A stretch of 64,000 nt of DNA from Alentia gelatinosa (taxonomy: Eukaryota > Annelida > Polychaeta > Phyllodocida > Polynoidae): positions 23,112,527 to 23,176,526 of the forward strand of contig OX465588.1 in assembly GCA_950022655.1 (NCBI GenBank), in the 5' to 3' direction. This document shows positions 12,083 through 23,760 of the stretch, one piece after another. Numbering within the stretch: the stretch's first letter is position 1; each line of letters starts with the position of its first letter. The notes beneath the pieces are model-generated. The model was given only the letters and a program-made list of their open reading frames with translations, did not search any database and was not told the DNA's origin. The position numbers were made by a program, and so were the translations under genes.

Positions 12083-14188
12083 GTAAAGTTTGAATAGAAC
12101 TGAAGTCCATTAGGTTTATATTCTGAGGTTTACCTGATGTGTCTTCATATTCTATTTTTAAAAAGGTTAATTTCTTTATCACCATAATGGGCATATTGGC
12201 AACGCCACGTTAAGAATGTCCGACTAGTAATCAACATTTCCACAATCAGTACTATAAATATTAATAAGATATTGTTCACTGTCTATAAATCTTTAATAGT
12301 AAAGAAATAACATAATATTATTTTTTTAAGTTTATGTTCGAGATGATATATTGCTTAGCCGGAAAGATTCTCTTTGTAAACATCGGTTTTATTCTGTGTA
12401 ATCATAAAGGTTGTCTCAAAAGTCTCTTTGTCCTACTTCTAGAAAATCAAAAATTGCAGCACTGTTTATGAAAGTAATAAAGTTTGATATATGCAAATAA
12501 AACCTTGAATTCATCTGATCGCGAGAAAATGATAACCTAAAATTTGAAAACTCCGCAAAATGACACGTCTATACTGAAACCTTGCACGAAATTGCGGTGT
12601 CATCTCGAGAGAAACATAATGTATTGGTAGTGCGGATACAAGTCATCTATTCAATGCCATGTAACGTACCCCAGTAAAATATCCACCAATCTGAGCATAT
12701 GTGCCGATGTCTTCAGCCGGCTATGAGAATCAGCTTACGTAATAAGCGCTGCCATGTAAATCAATACGTCGCCACCTCGCGTCCGCAGGTCGAGGCCAGT
12801 GATGGGTGGAGGGGAGGGGAGGGTGAGAGCTGAGGCTTATTGTGTCAGAAACAAAAACGCCCGATCGCCGCTTTTGTTCCGCGCTAACTGCAATGATCAA
12901 GGGTGACAGCACAACCATGGAAGGGTGAGGGGAAGGGTTATGACAGAAAATTGTCTTGTCTCTTCCCATCAGCCGCTGGAACGACGACGCTGGCGTTGCG
13001 GATGTCAGCAGACGACATTCACGCAAAGTCTTCCCGCCACAACGCGCGCGCCGCCGAGCGGCCTGCCTGGCCTGGTGGAAAACGCACCGTGCATTGTGGG
13101 TCAGAATGTGGGGTGCTTGGGAAGAGGATTGGAAGGGATTGCGGTGATGTAGGGGTGTATAGGTTTAGGGTTTCTGTTTCTGCGTATTGTATAGTCCTGG
13201 CACTGGAATCGAGGGTAAGCAAAGGATGTATATATACGGTGTTGCTTGTAAATAAAGGTACAGTAGATATCAATACAGATAGATGTTAGAGATAAATGTT
13301 ATTCTCAAATATCTTGAGGAAATACATAGACTTCCAGCTTGCTGCATAAAAAGATAACCCTTCACTATCTATGTGTCAGATAAAAGGGCTTGCTAAAAAT
13401 AAGGCAGGGGGCCAGTGTGCAGGTTGAACAAATCCACTGCCCCATTACTGACTTGGTTCCAAAAAATAGAACTTTATTTTATAGTCCTTCTGATGACAAA
13501 TAATTCATTATGTCAATCCTGCCGTCAGATAAAGCAGACGCGGTATCCAATACAAATGGACAGTTTACTTACTTAATCTAAACTAACCGAATTCATTTTA
13601 TTTTGTGTAGTTTTCGTTCTAGCCTGCGTAGTTACTTCAACCAATAGATAGTTTGGTTCAACTTCTCCGAACTGTTCCCCTTAAGTGGTCGGTTGTAAGA
13701 TTTCACCCCGCTATGTAGTTTTCTCAATATGGCAATGATAAAATCATCACGTAAGGACGTCCTATTTCAAATAACTCTGCATTTCTCTCTTCGCGGCTTT
13801 TGTAAATGGATATCTGATCTGTTTATTTAACAAACCGACTCTTAACATTCGCTCCAAAAAGTTGTTTTACTCACTAAAACATTTGGACGCCCTCGTGACA
13901 TGTGCAGAAAATGTTTAGAAATCAGAACTGGCGAAATTTTAGACGAGTCTGGTAAGCCTTTTAATCAGCCTTTCTCAAAGGAGGTTGCTCGATTTCTGAT
14001 CAGTCGGAAGGTGTTTCAGGTCTTGGGATCCTGACACAGACAATAAGCACACCGGAGTTCTAATATTGGCGATGATACATGTTCAATCATCTCAGGGCTA
14101 CGTAACAAAGATGATGGTCTGATTATTGTTTCGCTTGATATTTATGATACAATTCATGATACAATTCAAACGTACACATCGTCTTTGC
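12083..14188. other. Non-coding spacer with GC-rich patch
   Basis: A CpG-rich patch spans about 12760-13170, where frames overlap on both strands (up to 128 codons from 12903). Frames open on both strands at once are typical of GC-rich non-coding DNA. The rest is AT-rich without features. Confidence 0.45.
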
Positions 14189-14237
14189 GAGTTGTTTCGG
14201 AGAAATTCGCTCTGAACGAATTTCTCCGAAACAACTC
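14189..14237. repeat. Perfect 21-bp inverted repeat hairpin
   Basis: The arms at 14189-14209 and 14217-14237 are perfectly complementary over 21 bp. The left arm contains GTTTCGGAGAAATTCG and the right CGAATTTCTCCGAAAC. They are separated by only 7 nt. A perfect stem with so short a loop suggests a recent palindromic insertion or MITE core; a microRNA precursor normally has a larger loop and mismatches. Confidence 0.8.
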
Positions 14238-14771
14238 ATAAATCTACCCCGTATTGTCACAATAACTATGGTTTCACATAATACACATGTTTTAATGATA
14301 TATCCCAACAGATGTGAGATTTTTAGAATTTTCTTCTGTTGTCTACCAGGAACATATTTCTAACAGTTTTTCCTAGATGTTAAATGCTGAGCTAGCAGTT
14401 GTCAAAAAGGGCAATAAAATTGTATCTCCAATCAAGTTGGTCTGATGGACTATGCAGAGAGCATGCGACATACAATACTATTCATTCACTACAAATTAGC
14501 CAAATCTTGAAAGCTTGCTGTAACAAACACCGAAAGAGTAAACGCTTTTTATTATGAGAAATGCTGGGTCAGGTAATTCAGACAGTTTTCAGTTGCTCCA
14601 TTGATACAAATGGTGGCAGATCAGTGCAGTATTCCTGTGACACCTCCGATGGAATTACAGCTCTGTCCGAAATCGACATGCCACTCTTCTGAAGTTTTGA
14701 ACGACAACAATAAATATGTTTACAATCAGAATGAAGCGGGTGATTCATTGGTAGGGTTGTTGTCGCTCGTA

Positions 14772-15342
14772 GGCCCAGTTTACACCTGCCGACGGAAAAT
14801 ACACCGATATTTTATCGGGAGCAGAAAACCGGGAGGCGGTGCTTCCCGAGAAAATATCGGTTCCTATCACTAATCGATAACAGTGCAAGTGATTTCGGCG
14901 TTTACGCCTTACCACCGATTATTGGTTATATGTGCACCGATATCCATCAGAATCGAACGTAAATATAGAAGAAATACGTTTGCTTACATTATGGCCGAAA
15001 ATATATGTATTTCGTATTTGAAAATTCCAGGGTTCCTGTCTGAAAAATGGTTATAATAAAAATTGTTTTAAATGATGTATAGGCCTTTTTTTCTGATAAG
15101 TGGAGGTGCTTGCCGACAGAATATTTTGGAAAAGCGTTTTTCAGCGCATTGAAATCGTCAGCAGCCTCAAAATTCGGTTGGTGGCGCCATGTTGCATCAT
15201 ATACGCAAATAGGGAGTTGAGCAGGTTTTAGTTTTTGTTGTTTACATTTGTAAACTGATATTTTATCGGGAACATTTAACAAGCGGTCAGCAGTGCTAGA
15301 TTCTATAATCAGTGGCCATGATTGGTAGGTGTAAATTTAGCC
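14772..15342. mobile_element. TTTACACCTG-family element, about 571 bp
   Basis: The left end GGCCCAGTTTACACCTGCC and right end GGTAGGTGTAAATTTAGCC are inverted copies. ATCGG and CGATATTTTATCGG words recur inside. Another end-like sequence (GGCGTTTACGCCTTACC) at about 14891 suggests a nested or tandem unit. Open frames inside (90 and 97 codons) have no transposase likeness. Confidence 0.6.
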
Positions 15343-15348
15343 TGATAT

Positions 15349-15787
15349 GGCGTTTTTACCTGCCGACATAAATCGGATGGTGGTCTTTCTTGAGAATTTA
15401 TCCGTGATTCTAAACGTTAACCGCAAAGCACACACTTTGTTTCCACTTGATCATCGATTTTGTGTTCCAAGTGCACCGAAGTGTGGCACCTGAAAAACCA
15501 GAAGACTATGTACACTATGTTAATATAGAAATTGGTAGATGTGAGAATAAATGCTGTTTTTCGATGAAAATGGAGACTTTTTACCAACCGACATTTGGTC
15601 AGAGCCATCGATGAATTCAACGGATTGATGTTTTAGGTGGCATCAAAGTCAGTTAGTGGTGCCATATTGTTTAATGTTGGAGAGAAAAATCGTTAAACGT
15701 TCTGTTTCCAACCGACGATTATTGTACTAAAAGGTCGGCGCTGTTAAATCCCATGATCGGTAGTCATAATCGGTAGTTGGGAACGCC
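15349..15787. mobile_element. TTTACACCTG-family element, 439 bp
   Basis: It starts GGCGTTTTTACCTGCCGAC and ends ATCGGTAGTTGGGAACGCC, which are inverted versions of each other. It lies only 6 bp right of the 14772-15342 element, so the two form an array. Further end-like words occur inside near 15580 and 15706 (ACCAACCGACATT and TCCAACCGACGATT). It is non-coding. Confidence 0.6.
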
Positions 15788-15849
15788 ACATCAAGTCACA
15801 GCCAAAAGTTGACTACGAGAAACACTAGCTGCAGAACCATAAAGCTCAT

Positions 15850-16250
15850 AAGACAGCGACATCTCTCACGGATTCTCACCGATTGATGAGCAATAAGGGA
15901 AAGTTTGATAACTTCTGTTCTATTTAAGATATCGGAAAACTGATTTCAGGCTTTATAACCACGAATCTCTCCCCTTCCGATAGGCATATATGGTACTTAT
16001 ATGTCAAACTGGGGAATATATATCATCGCTATTTAAACGGCTCACTCAGAATCGGGAACAGTCGGTGAAGTACGTGCAGCGACAAGATTAAGGTCAGGCA
16101 GAGTCGGTCATTATCCCTATGCTAGTAATGCCCGACCCGATCATAAGCAGATCTGTGAAAAGCCTACAGCGACATGAAGTTCACCGATTCTGACTGACCC
16201 AAAGGTGGGATCGGAAAGAGTCGGCGTGTCGCTGTCGTACAGGCTTCAGC
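15850..16250. repeat. Degraded inverted and direct repeats
   Basis: The word ACAGCGACAT followed by CACCGATT occurs near 15853 and again near 16165. An inverted counterpart (TGTCGCTGT, then AGGCTT) lies at 16227-16245, and a TCAGAATCGG word near 16048. This looks like one or more decayed MITEs, but the borders could not be fixed. Confidence 0.35.
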
Positions 16251-17520
16251 AACTGACTCTTTATTCATCTGCCCGTATGGCTTGAATATACAGTGCATAT
16301 ATGTGCCTAGGCTCTGATATCTAACTAATATCTGATATTTCATCATGGATGTAATTTCTGATTATACGATATTGAAACCAGACTGCTAAAAACGAATTTT
16401 TCATAGCTACTTGACAAGATTCTCACTCCAAGTATCAGTACCGATCTATTCCCCTTCATTGCATGTTGTATCTTTGCTATTGACGACTACTCCAGCGTGG
16501 ACACTAGACGACTAAAACGTGTCGACTGCAGCATACATAATTTTGATGTAGTTTAGTATTTCTACTGATTCATAACATATATTTACTCTTTACATGATCA
16601 AGGCTAATGTTGGGTTTCTCCCGTGATAGTATAATATGCACTGTGTCATACACATGTCTATAATGTCAGGGATATACTCTACTTGTGCGAGGGCATTTGT
16701 ATCTACCCTACCGTCACTGAACGCCTCACTAGTCACCCTAGACTGGCCTCAGTCCCTGTATCTTACCCCTCCATCCCTTCTGAGTGACACAGGGACTGGT
16801 CTCATCCGTAATTGGACGTGTAGACTGGCGCGATTTTGCGCCAAACTCCCAAAGCAGAGGTCTGGCTACTGGTCAGGATATCTGCTGGGAGATTGATACC
16901 CTCTCACTTTGATTTCAAGCGAGACATAGTCAGGAGTACGCGAAATATATTGCTATGACAACACAGGCGGCCAGGGAACTGGAGGAGGGAGGGGGAGGGG
17001 TAGAGGGAGGTATAGGGTTACAGGGAGTGGCTTGGGGTAATAAACAGGAGATTCTAGTCAGAGTGGACAAGTCTTTGATTCATGCGACAGTCAGAGAAGG
17101 ACACATGCTATAATGAATTGTATTCCGATTTTCTTTAATCATTTGATGAATGTTCATAATCAAAGACTTGAGCAAGTCTATAGTCTTCCCTTCCCCGCCC
17201 GGCTCCTGACACCTATTACCCTCTGCCCATGCCCCACTACCCCCGTGTACACGCCTCCTTAACCACAACTGCACCCTTCTCCATCCCAAAACATATCTGT
17301 TCACTGCCTCCTCCTAGTACAAGTCCTTTACAAACCCGGCCTCAGCGGAAATATTTTATCCAGTTAACCTTTCACCTGTTCCAGTGTACGCATGCACTGT
17401 AGCAATAACCATTATGAATGTTATTTTTAATTGACGTAAAAACGTAATTTCGAATTTAGCCAATGAAATTATTTCAGACCTGGATTCCTAGTTGGCCAAG
17501 GAGGCTGTGACAATAATGAG
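16251..17520. other. Non-coding spacer
   Basis: A G-rich patch (16980-17040) and a C-rich patch (17190-17290) are present. I see no supported gene or repeat border. Confidence 0.45.
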
Positions 17521-18436
17521 TAAGGCCCGGCGTCCACTAAGCTCACGATACTCTACGATATTGCGTCGGAAAGTCAGCTTTAATTTTTTTTTTTTCATGA
17601 AAGACGAACGGTACAATCACCCTTTACAGGGCGTTCTTCCTTGAGTTGTCCGGAACAAATACACAAATACAAATTCAGCACAGGACATTACATTTAGACA
17701 AGCAACAACAAGTACATGGACAAACAAACATATATTGACGTGACAGGGTATGTGTGTTGCCCCACGGGTCTGGTATAAGTCCTCGATGGTTTGTAGGACT
17801 ATAATGATATATGTTATACAGGGTGAATTACTTATGATTGTTATTGGAGAATGGTTTTTTACCACGAGGCAATGATATTTGGGTATTGTTTAATAGGTAT
17901 ATGCTTTGTTAAATGTGTATGAGATAGGCTCTAGGTCATATGACTCCGGAGTTACCTCAAATTGTTTGGAGTTTATCATACATCTCAGGTTTCAGAAGGG
18001 CTAACTTTATCTCTCCTTTGAAGTCCTTTCTCGATCTAAGTTGTTGTGTGGAGTTTTTCAAGCATTTCCAGATATTATTACCAGTATATAGTGGTGAGTG
18101 TTTATAACGTTCTGTTCTTGGTCGTTTCACTTTCAGTACCTTCTTCTCTCCTGCTCTGGTTTTATAGGTTTGGTCTTTGCTCATCACTGTGTGGTTTGGC
18201 TCCTCCGCCCACCAGTGAATGGTCATCAAAAGTTGTACCCCCCTTCGGTAAAACAGCGGTCGTATTTTAGCCATTGCATGTAGTTCGTCCACCGGCAGAT
18301 CATATGGTCATTTTATGGCCAGGGCTGTACGTAGACAATTATTAATCTGTAGCCGATACACTCTGGGATTCATCCCGATGCACGGATCGTAAGGTCTATG
18401 GTAGGGTACCAGGGGCTCAGTGGACGCTGGGCCTTA
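17521..18436. mobile_element. MITE interrupted by a retrotransposon
   Basis: The outer ends are TAAGGCCCGGCGTCCACTAA at 17521 and its inverted form ending GTGGACGCTGGGCCTTA at 18436, about 24 bp with few mismatches. Weaker complementarity (TACGAT, then a TCGG word) continues for some 60 bp. Only about 60-70 bp on each side belongs to this element. The middle, about 17584-18365, is a later insertion read on the minus strand and listed separately. Confidence 0.65.
17584..18367 (-). pseudogene. 5'-truncated non-LTR retrotransposon, reverse transcriptase end
   Basis: Read on the minus strand, this holds the last part of a non-LTR reverse transcriptase ORF, then a 3' untranslated region and a poly-A tail (the T-run at 17584-17595). 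The main open part is 18292-17957. It shows the usual C-terminal pattern of CR1/Jockey-like elements: a PVDELH segment, a basic linker (KVKRPRTERYKHSP), then an LYTGNNIWKCL block. The frame continues upstream (NNCLRTALAIK) but is broken by an in-frame TGA at 18310-18308, where a Trp would fit. It is dead, truncated and sits inside a MITE. The clade is uncertain. Confidence 0.75.
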
Positions 18437-18857
18437 AATATCTAAACTTGAGAATGTAACTTGATGTGTCTCGGATACGGGTCTATCACTTTTCCTGTCA
18501 TCGATTTGACTAAATTGTCTAGACAAACCTCGACTCCCGTGTTTTAAGGGTACAAGTCTCTCCCATCATTATTACAAATCGCAAATCCAATCAAATATAG
18601 CCTACCAATGTGTTTTAGGCATGCGATATAACAGGATGGATTGCGTATAGGTGTTACTGCAATAAGGTTATTCGGAATTTAATACTACACTTATAGGTAT
18701 TCAATCAGAGAGTTTACCACACAGAAATTCAGAGAGTTTACCATCCAGAAACGGATTTAAGGCCTCTGTCTACACTTATCCTCTTTCAAGATTTCAACAG
18801 CATAGACCAATAATGGAATACTGGTATGGTATCCAATATATAAGACAATAATCGATC
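18437..18857. other. Non-coding spacer with short tandem word
   Basis: The phrase AGAGAGTTTACCA followed by CAGAAA occurs twice in tandem (about 18708-18751). Nothing else is supported. Confidence 0.45.
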
Positions 18858-18982
18858 GTTTCGTGGACAGGCGGTCGTAAACCACGAGAGGTTCACGCGT
18901 AGTAATGCACGAGCGTTATCTAGTTATTACGCAGTAAACCTTAAGTGGTTTAGAGGTTTACTGAGCCACCTGTCCACAAAAC
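18858..18982. mobile_element. MITE with GTGGACAGG ends, 125 bp
   Basis: The left end GTTTCGTGGACAGGCGG and right end CCACCTGTCCACAAAAC are inverted copies, and GTAAACC words continue the match inward. An inner stem (GCGTAGTAAT with AGTTATTACGC) fills the centre, so almost the whole unit can fold back. It is non-coding. Confidence 0.7.
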
Positions 18983-19318
18983 CAGCGTTTGCTGTATTCA
19001 TGATACATCTTCTCGAAGGAATGAAACCCAGTAATTGCCATATCAAAAAGTTCATCAATAGGGACTATTGTGTTGCTCTATAGCACAAAGGGACTAATTT
19101 CCCCCACACAATGGCTATGGGGCCATATACAGTGGGTTTGGATCTATCCGTCCACAATGGTTTTGGCATCTGACAGTTCTTAAACAGTGGGTTTACTGAG
19201 TCCCCATTTTCAATCGGGACTTTGTATACAATGGACAATAAATAATGTTCCAGTGAAATCTAGATATCCGCATTCAATTTCCGTTTTCCCTCGATATACA
19301 TATACACGATTCGTGATT
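18983..19318. other. Non-coding spacer
   Basis: Short repeated words (CAATGG, AGTGGGTTT) occur near 19110-19240. No gene is supported. Confidence 0.4.
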
Positions 19319-19645
19319 TCTCTATCTCTCCCTTTCTCTCTGTCTCTCTATGTCTCTGTGTCTCTCTCTGTCTCTGCTCTCTCTGTCTCTGTCTCTCTCT
19401 GTGTCTCTCTCTGTGTCTCTCTCTGTGTCTCTCTCTGTGTCTCTCTCTGCCTCTCTGTCTCTCTGTCTCTCTGTCTCTCTGTTTGTTTCTCTCTCTGTGT
19501 CTCTCTCTCTGTCTCTCTCTGTCTGTCTGTCTCTCTCTCTGTCTCTGTCTGTCTGTCTCTCACTGTCTGTCTCTCTGTCTGTCTGTCTGTCTGTCTCTCT
19601 CTATCTGTCTGTCTCTCTCTGTCTGTCTCTCTCTCTCTCTGTCTC
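19319..19645 (+). repeat. TCTC/TCTG microsatellite
   Basis: About 330 bp of near-pure TCTC and TCTG units with GTGTCTC interruptions. It produces long artificial frames of alternating Leu/Ser or Arg/Glu on either strand, which are not genes. Confidence 0.95.
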
Positions 19646-20330
19646 AATTTTACCTTTCTCTTTTCCTTAGATCTATATTCTACCAGCTGGATCTGAGGAG
19701 TAGGGTCCTAATACTTGATACTAGCTGCAGACGACCCCCGACCCCCTTCCACACATGGATCTGCCACTGCATACCACCCCCGCTAAGCACTACATTCACC
19801 TCCCATCCTCATAGGCGTATGCATCACCTCTACCACCTTATCCAGCACCCCCACACCCACTCACCCACCTACTCACCCCTCCCCGCCTGCCTCTTACCCC
19901 TCCCTCCAGGGGCGGCCAATACAGGCTAGTTCTGTTTCTGCTCGTCGGTGTCGCATCGGGCGCGCTTCGCGGAATGTAAACGACGGCGGGTGGGAGGGTG
20001 GGGTGTGGGTGGGGGTTGACGGCAGTGTGATGAACGCTGCTCCGACTGATTGGCTTCGACGCGGGTCAAGCTCGGTGGTCGGGAGTACACCTCGCATCGA
20101 CGGCCGCATCGACGTCCCATGAATAAGATATACTCCCGTACTGATTTCCCGCCCCGTCTTGTAACGCATCTGCAGTGGCCGCCAGCCGTCCACACCCCTC
20201 CCCCAGCCCCCGACACCCTAGTTCTCTCTTTTTTTCACAGCGGGCTATTCGCTAATGCAATCGGACTGGCCCCTTCGCGTGCTGATTAACATGGTAGTGT
20301 GAGAGCGAGAGAAGGGGTAGCCTAATTATA
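19646..20330. other. C-rich then CpG-rich non-coding patch
   Basis: 19730-19915 is strongly C-rich on this strand. 19915-20300 is CpG-rich, with frames open on both strands. A compact block at 20236-20295 (GCTATTCGCTAATGCAATCG, then GCTGATTAAC) looks like a homeodomain/POU-type regulatory stretch. None of this is certain. Confidence 0.35.
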
Positions 20331-22440
20331 GTCCGTCAATGCACGGCGGAGTTTTCTCGCAAGGGACGATGAAGCTGTGTCCTGAGTTCTACCCCTATAC
20401 ATTTTGCTTGTATATATGAGCATTAACCATATCAAGTATGACTTAGATATTCCTATTTCACCAAACGTTTGCAATTGCTTCATCCCTATTGGTAGCTTGA
20501 GTAATGACAGACTTTGTTTTATTGGTTATTTGCAGTTATGTAACCAATGATAAAGGAATCTTTGGGGGGGGGGGGGAAGCAGTCCAAAATTTGATTGTTG
20601 ATCTGACATGTTCTGCTCGGAATTACTCAGTGGAGATCGCGCCGAGTAAGCGAAAGTAGTTGACAGAGTTCCTTATCAAGGGTCTCAGTGTCTGTCAGAG
20701 TACCTAGTGCTATGCAACTCACCAGTTTTATTTATTAGTGCCAGTACTCGATTGAAATTTTGATCCAATAGAGTAGACTACAACTGCCCTATCAGATTGT
20801 CTATAGGATACAGCGGGCGTCTATGTATTAACATCATCTGTTTTATTCTTGTCGGAGGTAATGATTTGGAGATTCCCCCATTAGTCGTTTTATTGTCCTG
20901 ACTTCAGTGCCCTATGTATAGAGCATAATGCCAAGAGCTTCCCCACGGAATCCCTCATCCAACTCCAACTTAGTATATACATCGGGTTTCACCATATATA
21001 CAAAGAAATACAAACCTTCACATTATAAACCGCTACAGACATTCACAGTCTAAGTATATGTGATCCTGTTGCATTGTGTTTTATTTGTGTATATTGCGTG
21101 ACATAGCTCCTTGTAGAAACTTAAGTTCTGTAGTTGATATGAAAAGACAGATAAGGAAACCACACTTATTGTTCACTTGATTCGGTCTACCTTCTATAAC
21201 AATCATGTTATTTTTAATTCCTACGTACAAAAACGTGTACGCCTGTTCGTAACAACAACTGACAATCCCTATTACATCTGGAGATGCCTGCATGTCTCCA
21301 ATCTAGTCTAGGCTCGCTAACATTACCAGTCTTTCCATTGGACCATCCCCCAGAGACTATACACGGAGACACAAGAACTGCGGAGATAGTTATAGCAAGC
21401 ACTGCCCCTCTCCTCCTCAGAAACAAGCGAGCAATCCTGTTTAGAAACAATGAAGTGCCGCTATGCGGACTCATTGTGAAGCTGTGCGTGTCAGAGTGTG
21501 GGAGGGTGGGAGTTGCGGACGTGTGTGTCAATGCGTGTAGGAAGCTGGAGCTTTGTTGTTGTAAGCCTGGCGGACAGTGGGGCAGCGTTGCCCGGGAGGA
21601 TGTGAAAGGGAGGCTTCCGGGGCCACCCGAGGCCGATTTCATGCCTGTCAGAACAATTGACTCAGACCTGTGTAGACTGAAAAGAGATCCGGCTACATGT
21701 ATACTAACAACTCAACAGCGTTTCACAGACAACGAATGACATCATATGAACAGTGTACTTGTATACGTTTATATTTTCCTTCTCATCTTTCATGCCAAGT
21801 AGTATTTCATCAACAGAAGTGTCTCCCGCCACAGCTATTGCTTTAAAACACATCCTTGTTCTCTTTCCTGTCTGTCTATTATCAGGAGAAGAATAATATC
21901 CACAAAATTGGTAATAAAATTGGTCTACACAAAAACTCCGAGTGGTAATATGATAAAGAACATAGGGTTATATGTGTGTCATTGTCCATCGATAATAAAG
22001 TCCCCATTGAAAATGTATGGGGCCACTGTAAGCAACAACACAGAAACCATAACCATTAATTACTCATTTGATACACATTTGGTTCATAATACACTCGGTA
22101 ACACTTGTGTGTTATTACTAGTCAAACTCTCGTTGGTTACGGTTGCCAGTCCACAAAACCATTAATTACTTTTATTCCTAATAGAACATACAGGAAAAAA
22201 ACGAAAGAATACCGCATCTTAGATATGACTTCGCCACTGTTCTAATTGCGTGTAAAAACAAGGGAAAAAATCGATTCGCAGTGTATTCACATCACGGAAA
22301 GAGACATCATGTCTTATTTGCAGCCCACTTTTCTCTACAAACAAATATATCCACATATTTCTAGCAACAAAGAGGTGAGGGCCCCATGTGTGTGCCCGCT
22401 GCAAAATCTGTCTTGATGATAAATCGTATTATTTTTTCAT
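20331..22440. other. Non-coding spacer
   Basis: A 13-base G run lies at 20564-20576. A 151-codon ATG frame (21284-21739) is mirrored by a 142-codon frame on the other strand, shows no domain, and is not called. Confidence 0.4.
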
Positions 22441-22660
22441 GGAGGAGGAGGGGGGCTGATGTTGCGCGGCAGTGATTGCGTCCCCTAGCGGCGATTAATG
22501 GCGAGCTTCCGGTCGCCATGATGCATAAAAACGCGGCCGGCTCGTAACTCGGCGTTGCATCGGGTATAGCAGGCAGTTTCATCAGGGACCCACCTCCGAT
22601 AATTACTGCCCCCTCGTGGTGGGTAGAGGAACCTCCATCCCGCCTAGCGGTATAAATCAC
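22441..22660. promoter_or_regulatory. Motif block sharing a compound word with 6.03 kb
   Basis: At 22514-22542 it reads CGCCATGAT, GCATAAAA, ACGCGGCCGGCT, nearly the same as 6032-6061 (about 27 of 30 positions with one gap). GCGAGCTT precedes both copies (22501 and 6003). The flanking sequence is otherwise different, which argues against a simple transposon copy. It looks like reused regulatory grammar with PBC/Hox-like (TGATNNAT) and ATAAAA words. Confidence 0.4.
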
Positions 22661-23395
22661 CAAGCCCCTCTCACCTTAAAAAATAAAACAACCAGTGTAC
22701 ACATACAATAATAAAACTGCCATTAGCAGGAAAATGACGAAAAGGAAAAAAAAGATTGAACTTGTTTATGTTCCGGGAGCGTAATTGTGAGCGTGATTAT
22801 TGAGACTAATGATGACTGGTACAACCCTTTCCTTCCTGCCTTATTAGAACAAAGCCCCACAAACGCGATAAAAACACGCCACAAAAAAGAGGACGGTACA
22901 ATTGCTTACGATTACTTTCCCGTGATTACATTGGGGAGGGTGATTCCAGTAAGTATCTCCAATAGCGTCAATTTGTGTATTTTTATTGGGCCAATTTCGA
23001 AGCAATGAGTGAATCGGACTTCATATTACAGGTGTATATTACATGTGTACGGCTTAGAAGCAAGATTAATGTTGGAATTGTAGTTTTATTGTTTTTTATA
23101 TGCCGTTACTTGTTTCATTATGAAAACAATCAATCGAATTCTAAGATACATTTTATCCCTGTAAGTGTGAAATAGACTCTCTATAATGATTTTACAGCTT
23201 CTATATGAAGATCATTATACGCAGATGTCTCATTCTAAATTACAAACGCCACAGGCTTACAGTGCTCGGAGCAAATGAAAGATCTATTTTCGACGGAACA
23301 ACACCGTAGTCCTATCGTAATACACAGGACAGAAGTACCAGCTTTAAAATACAATAAAAAAACACCAAGAATATACCGCTTAACTACGGTTCAGT
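22661..23395. other. AT-rich spacer with a weak exon-like frame
   Basis: A frame open from 22760 reaches a good donor (CCA, then GTAAGTAT) at 22952, but it lacks an ATG and a clear acceptor. Not called as a gene. Confidence 0.35.
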
Positions 23396-23760
23396 CGTCA
23401 GGTAGGTCAGTGGATGGTTGGACAGGATGCTGTTAAGGCAGGAAGGGTGGCTAATTGGCAGGTTGGTGTTAAGGTAGGTTGCTTAGTGTTTGGTAGGTGG
23501 GTGATCGGGCAAGTTGGCATGTGGATAGGTTGATGGCTAGACAGGTTGGTGGGTGGACAGGCTGGTGGGTAGGCTGGTTGCTGTATGGAAAGATTGGTGA
23601 TGGGGCAGGGTGTTAGGTAGGAAGGATATTGGATGAGTAGGTTGATGGATGTAAAGGTTGATGGTGGGAGATTTAGGGGGTTGCAGGGAAGGCTGTTGGG
23701 TGGACAGGTCGGTGGATAGGCAGTCTGTTAGGAAGTCATGTTCATGGGAGGGCAGGTTGC
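23396..23760 (+). repeat. G-rich degenerate minisatellite
   Basis: Loose tandem units built from GGTTGGTGGGTGGACAGG and variants (GGTAGG, GGCAGG, GGATGG) run for about 365 bp. There is almost no C on this strand. It is non-coding. Confidence 0.8.

Noticed and set aside
14189..14237. MicroRNA precursor
   Set aside because: A 7-nt loop and perfect pairing do not fit a typical animal precursor; kept as an inverted repeat only.
19187..19929. Long frames of 99-169 codons rich in Ser/Leu/Val or Arg/Glu
   Set aside because: They are read-throughs of the TCTC/TCTG microsatellite in several phases and both strands.
21284..21739. 151-codon ATG frame with a Cys-rich middle
   Set aside because: A frame of similar size is open on the opposite strand, the Cys spacing matches no family I know, and there are no exon signals.
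22760..22951. Exon-like frame ending at a GTAAGT donor
   Set aside because: No clear acceptor and no ATG; 64 open codons are not significant alone.
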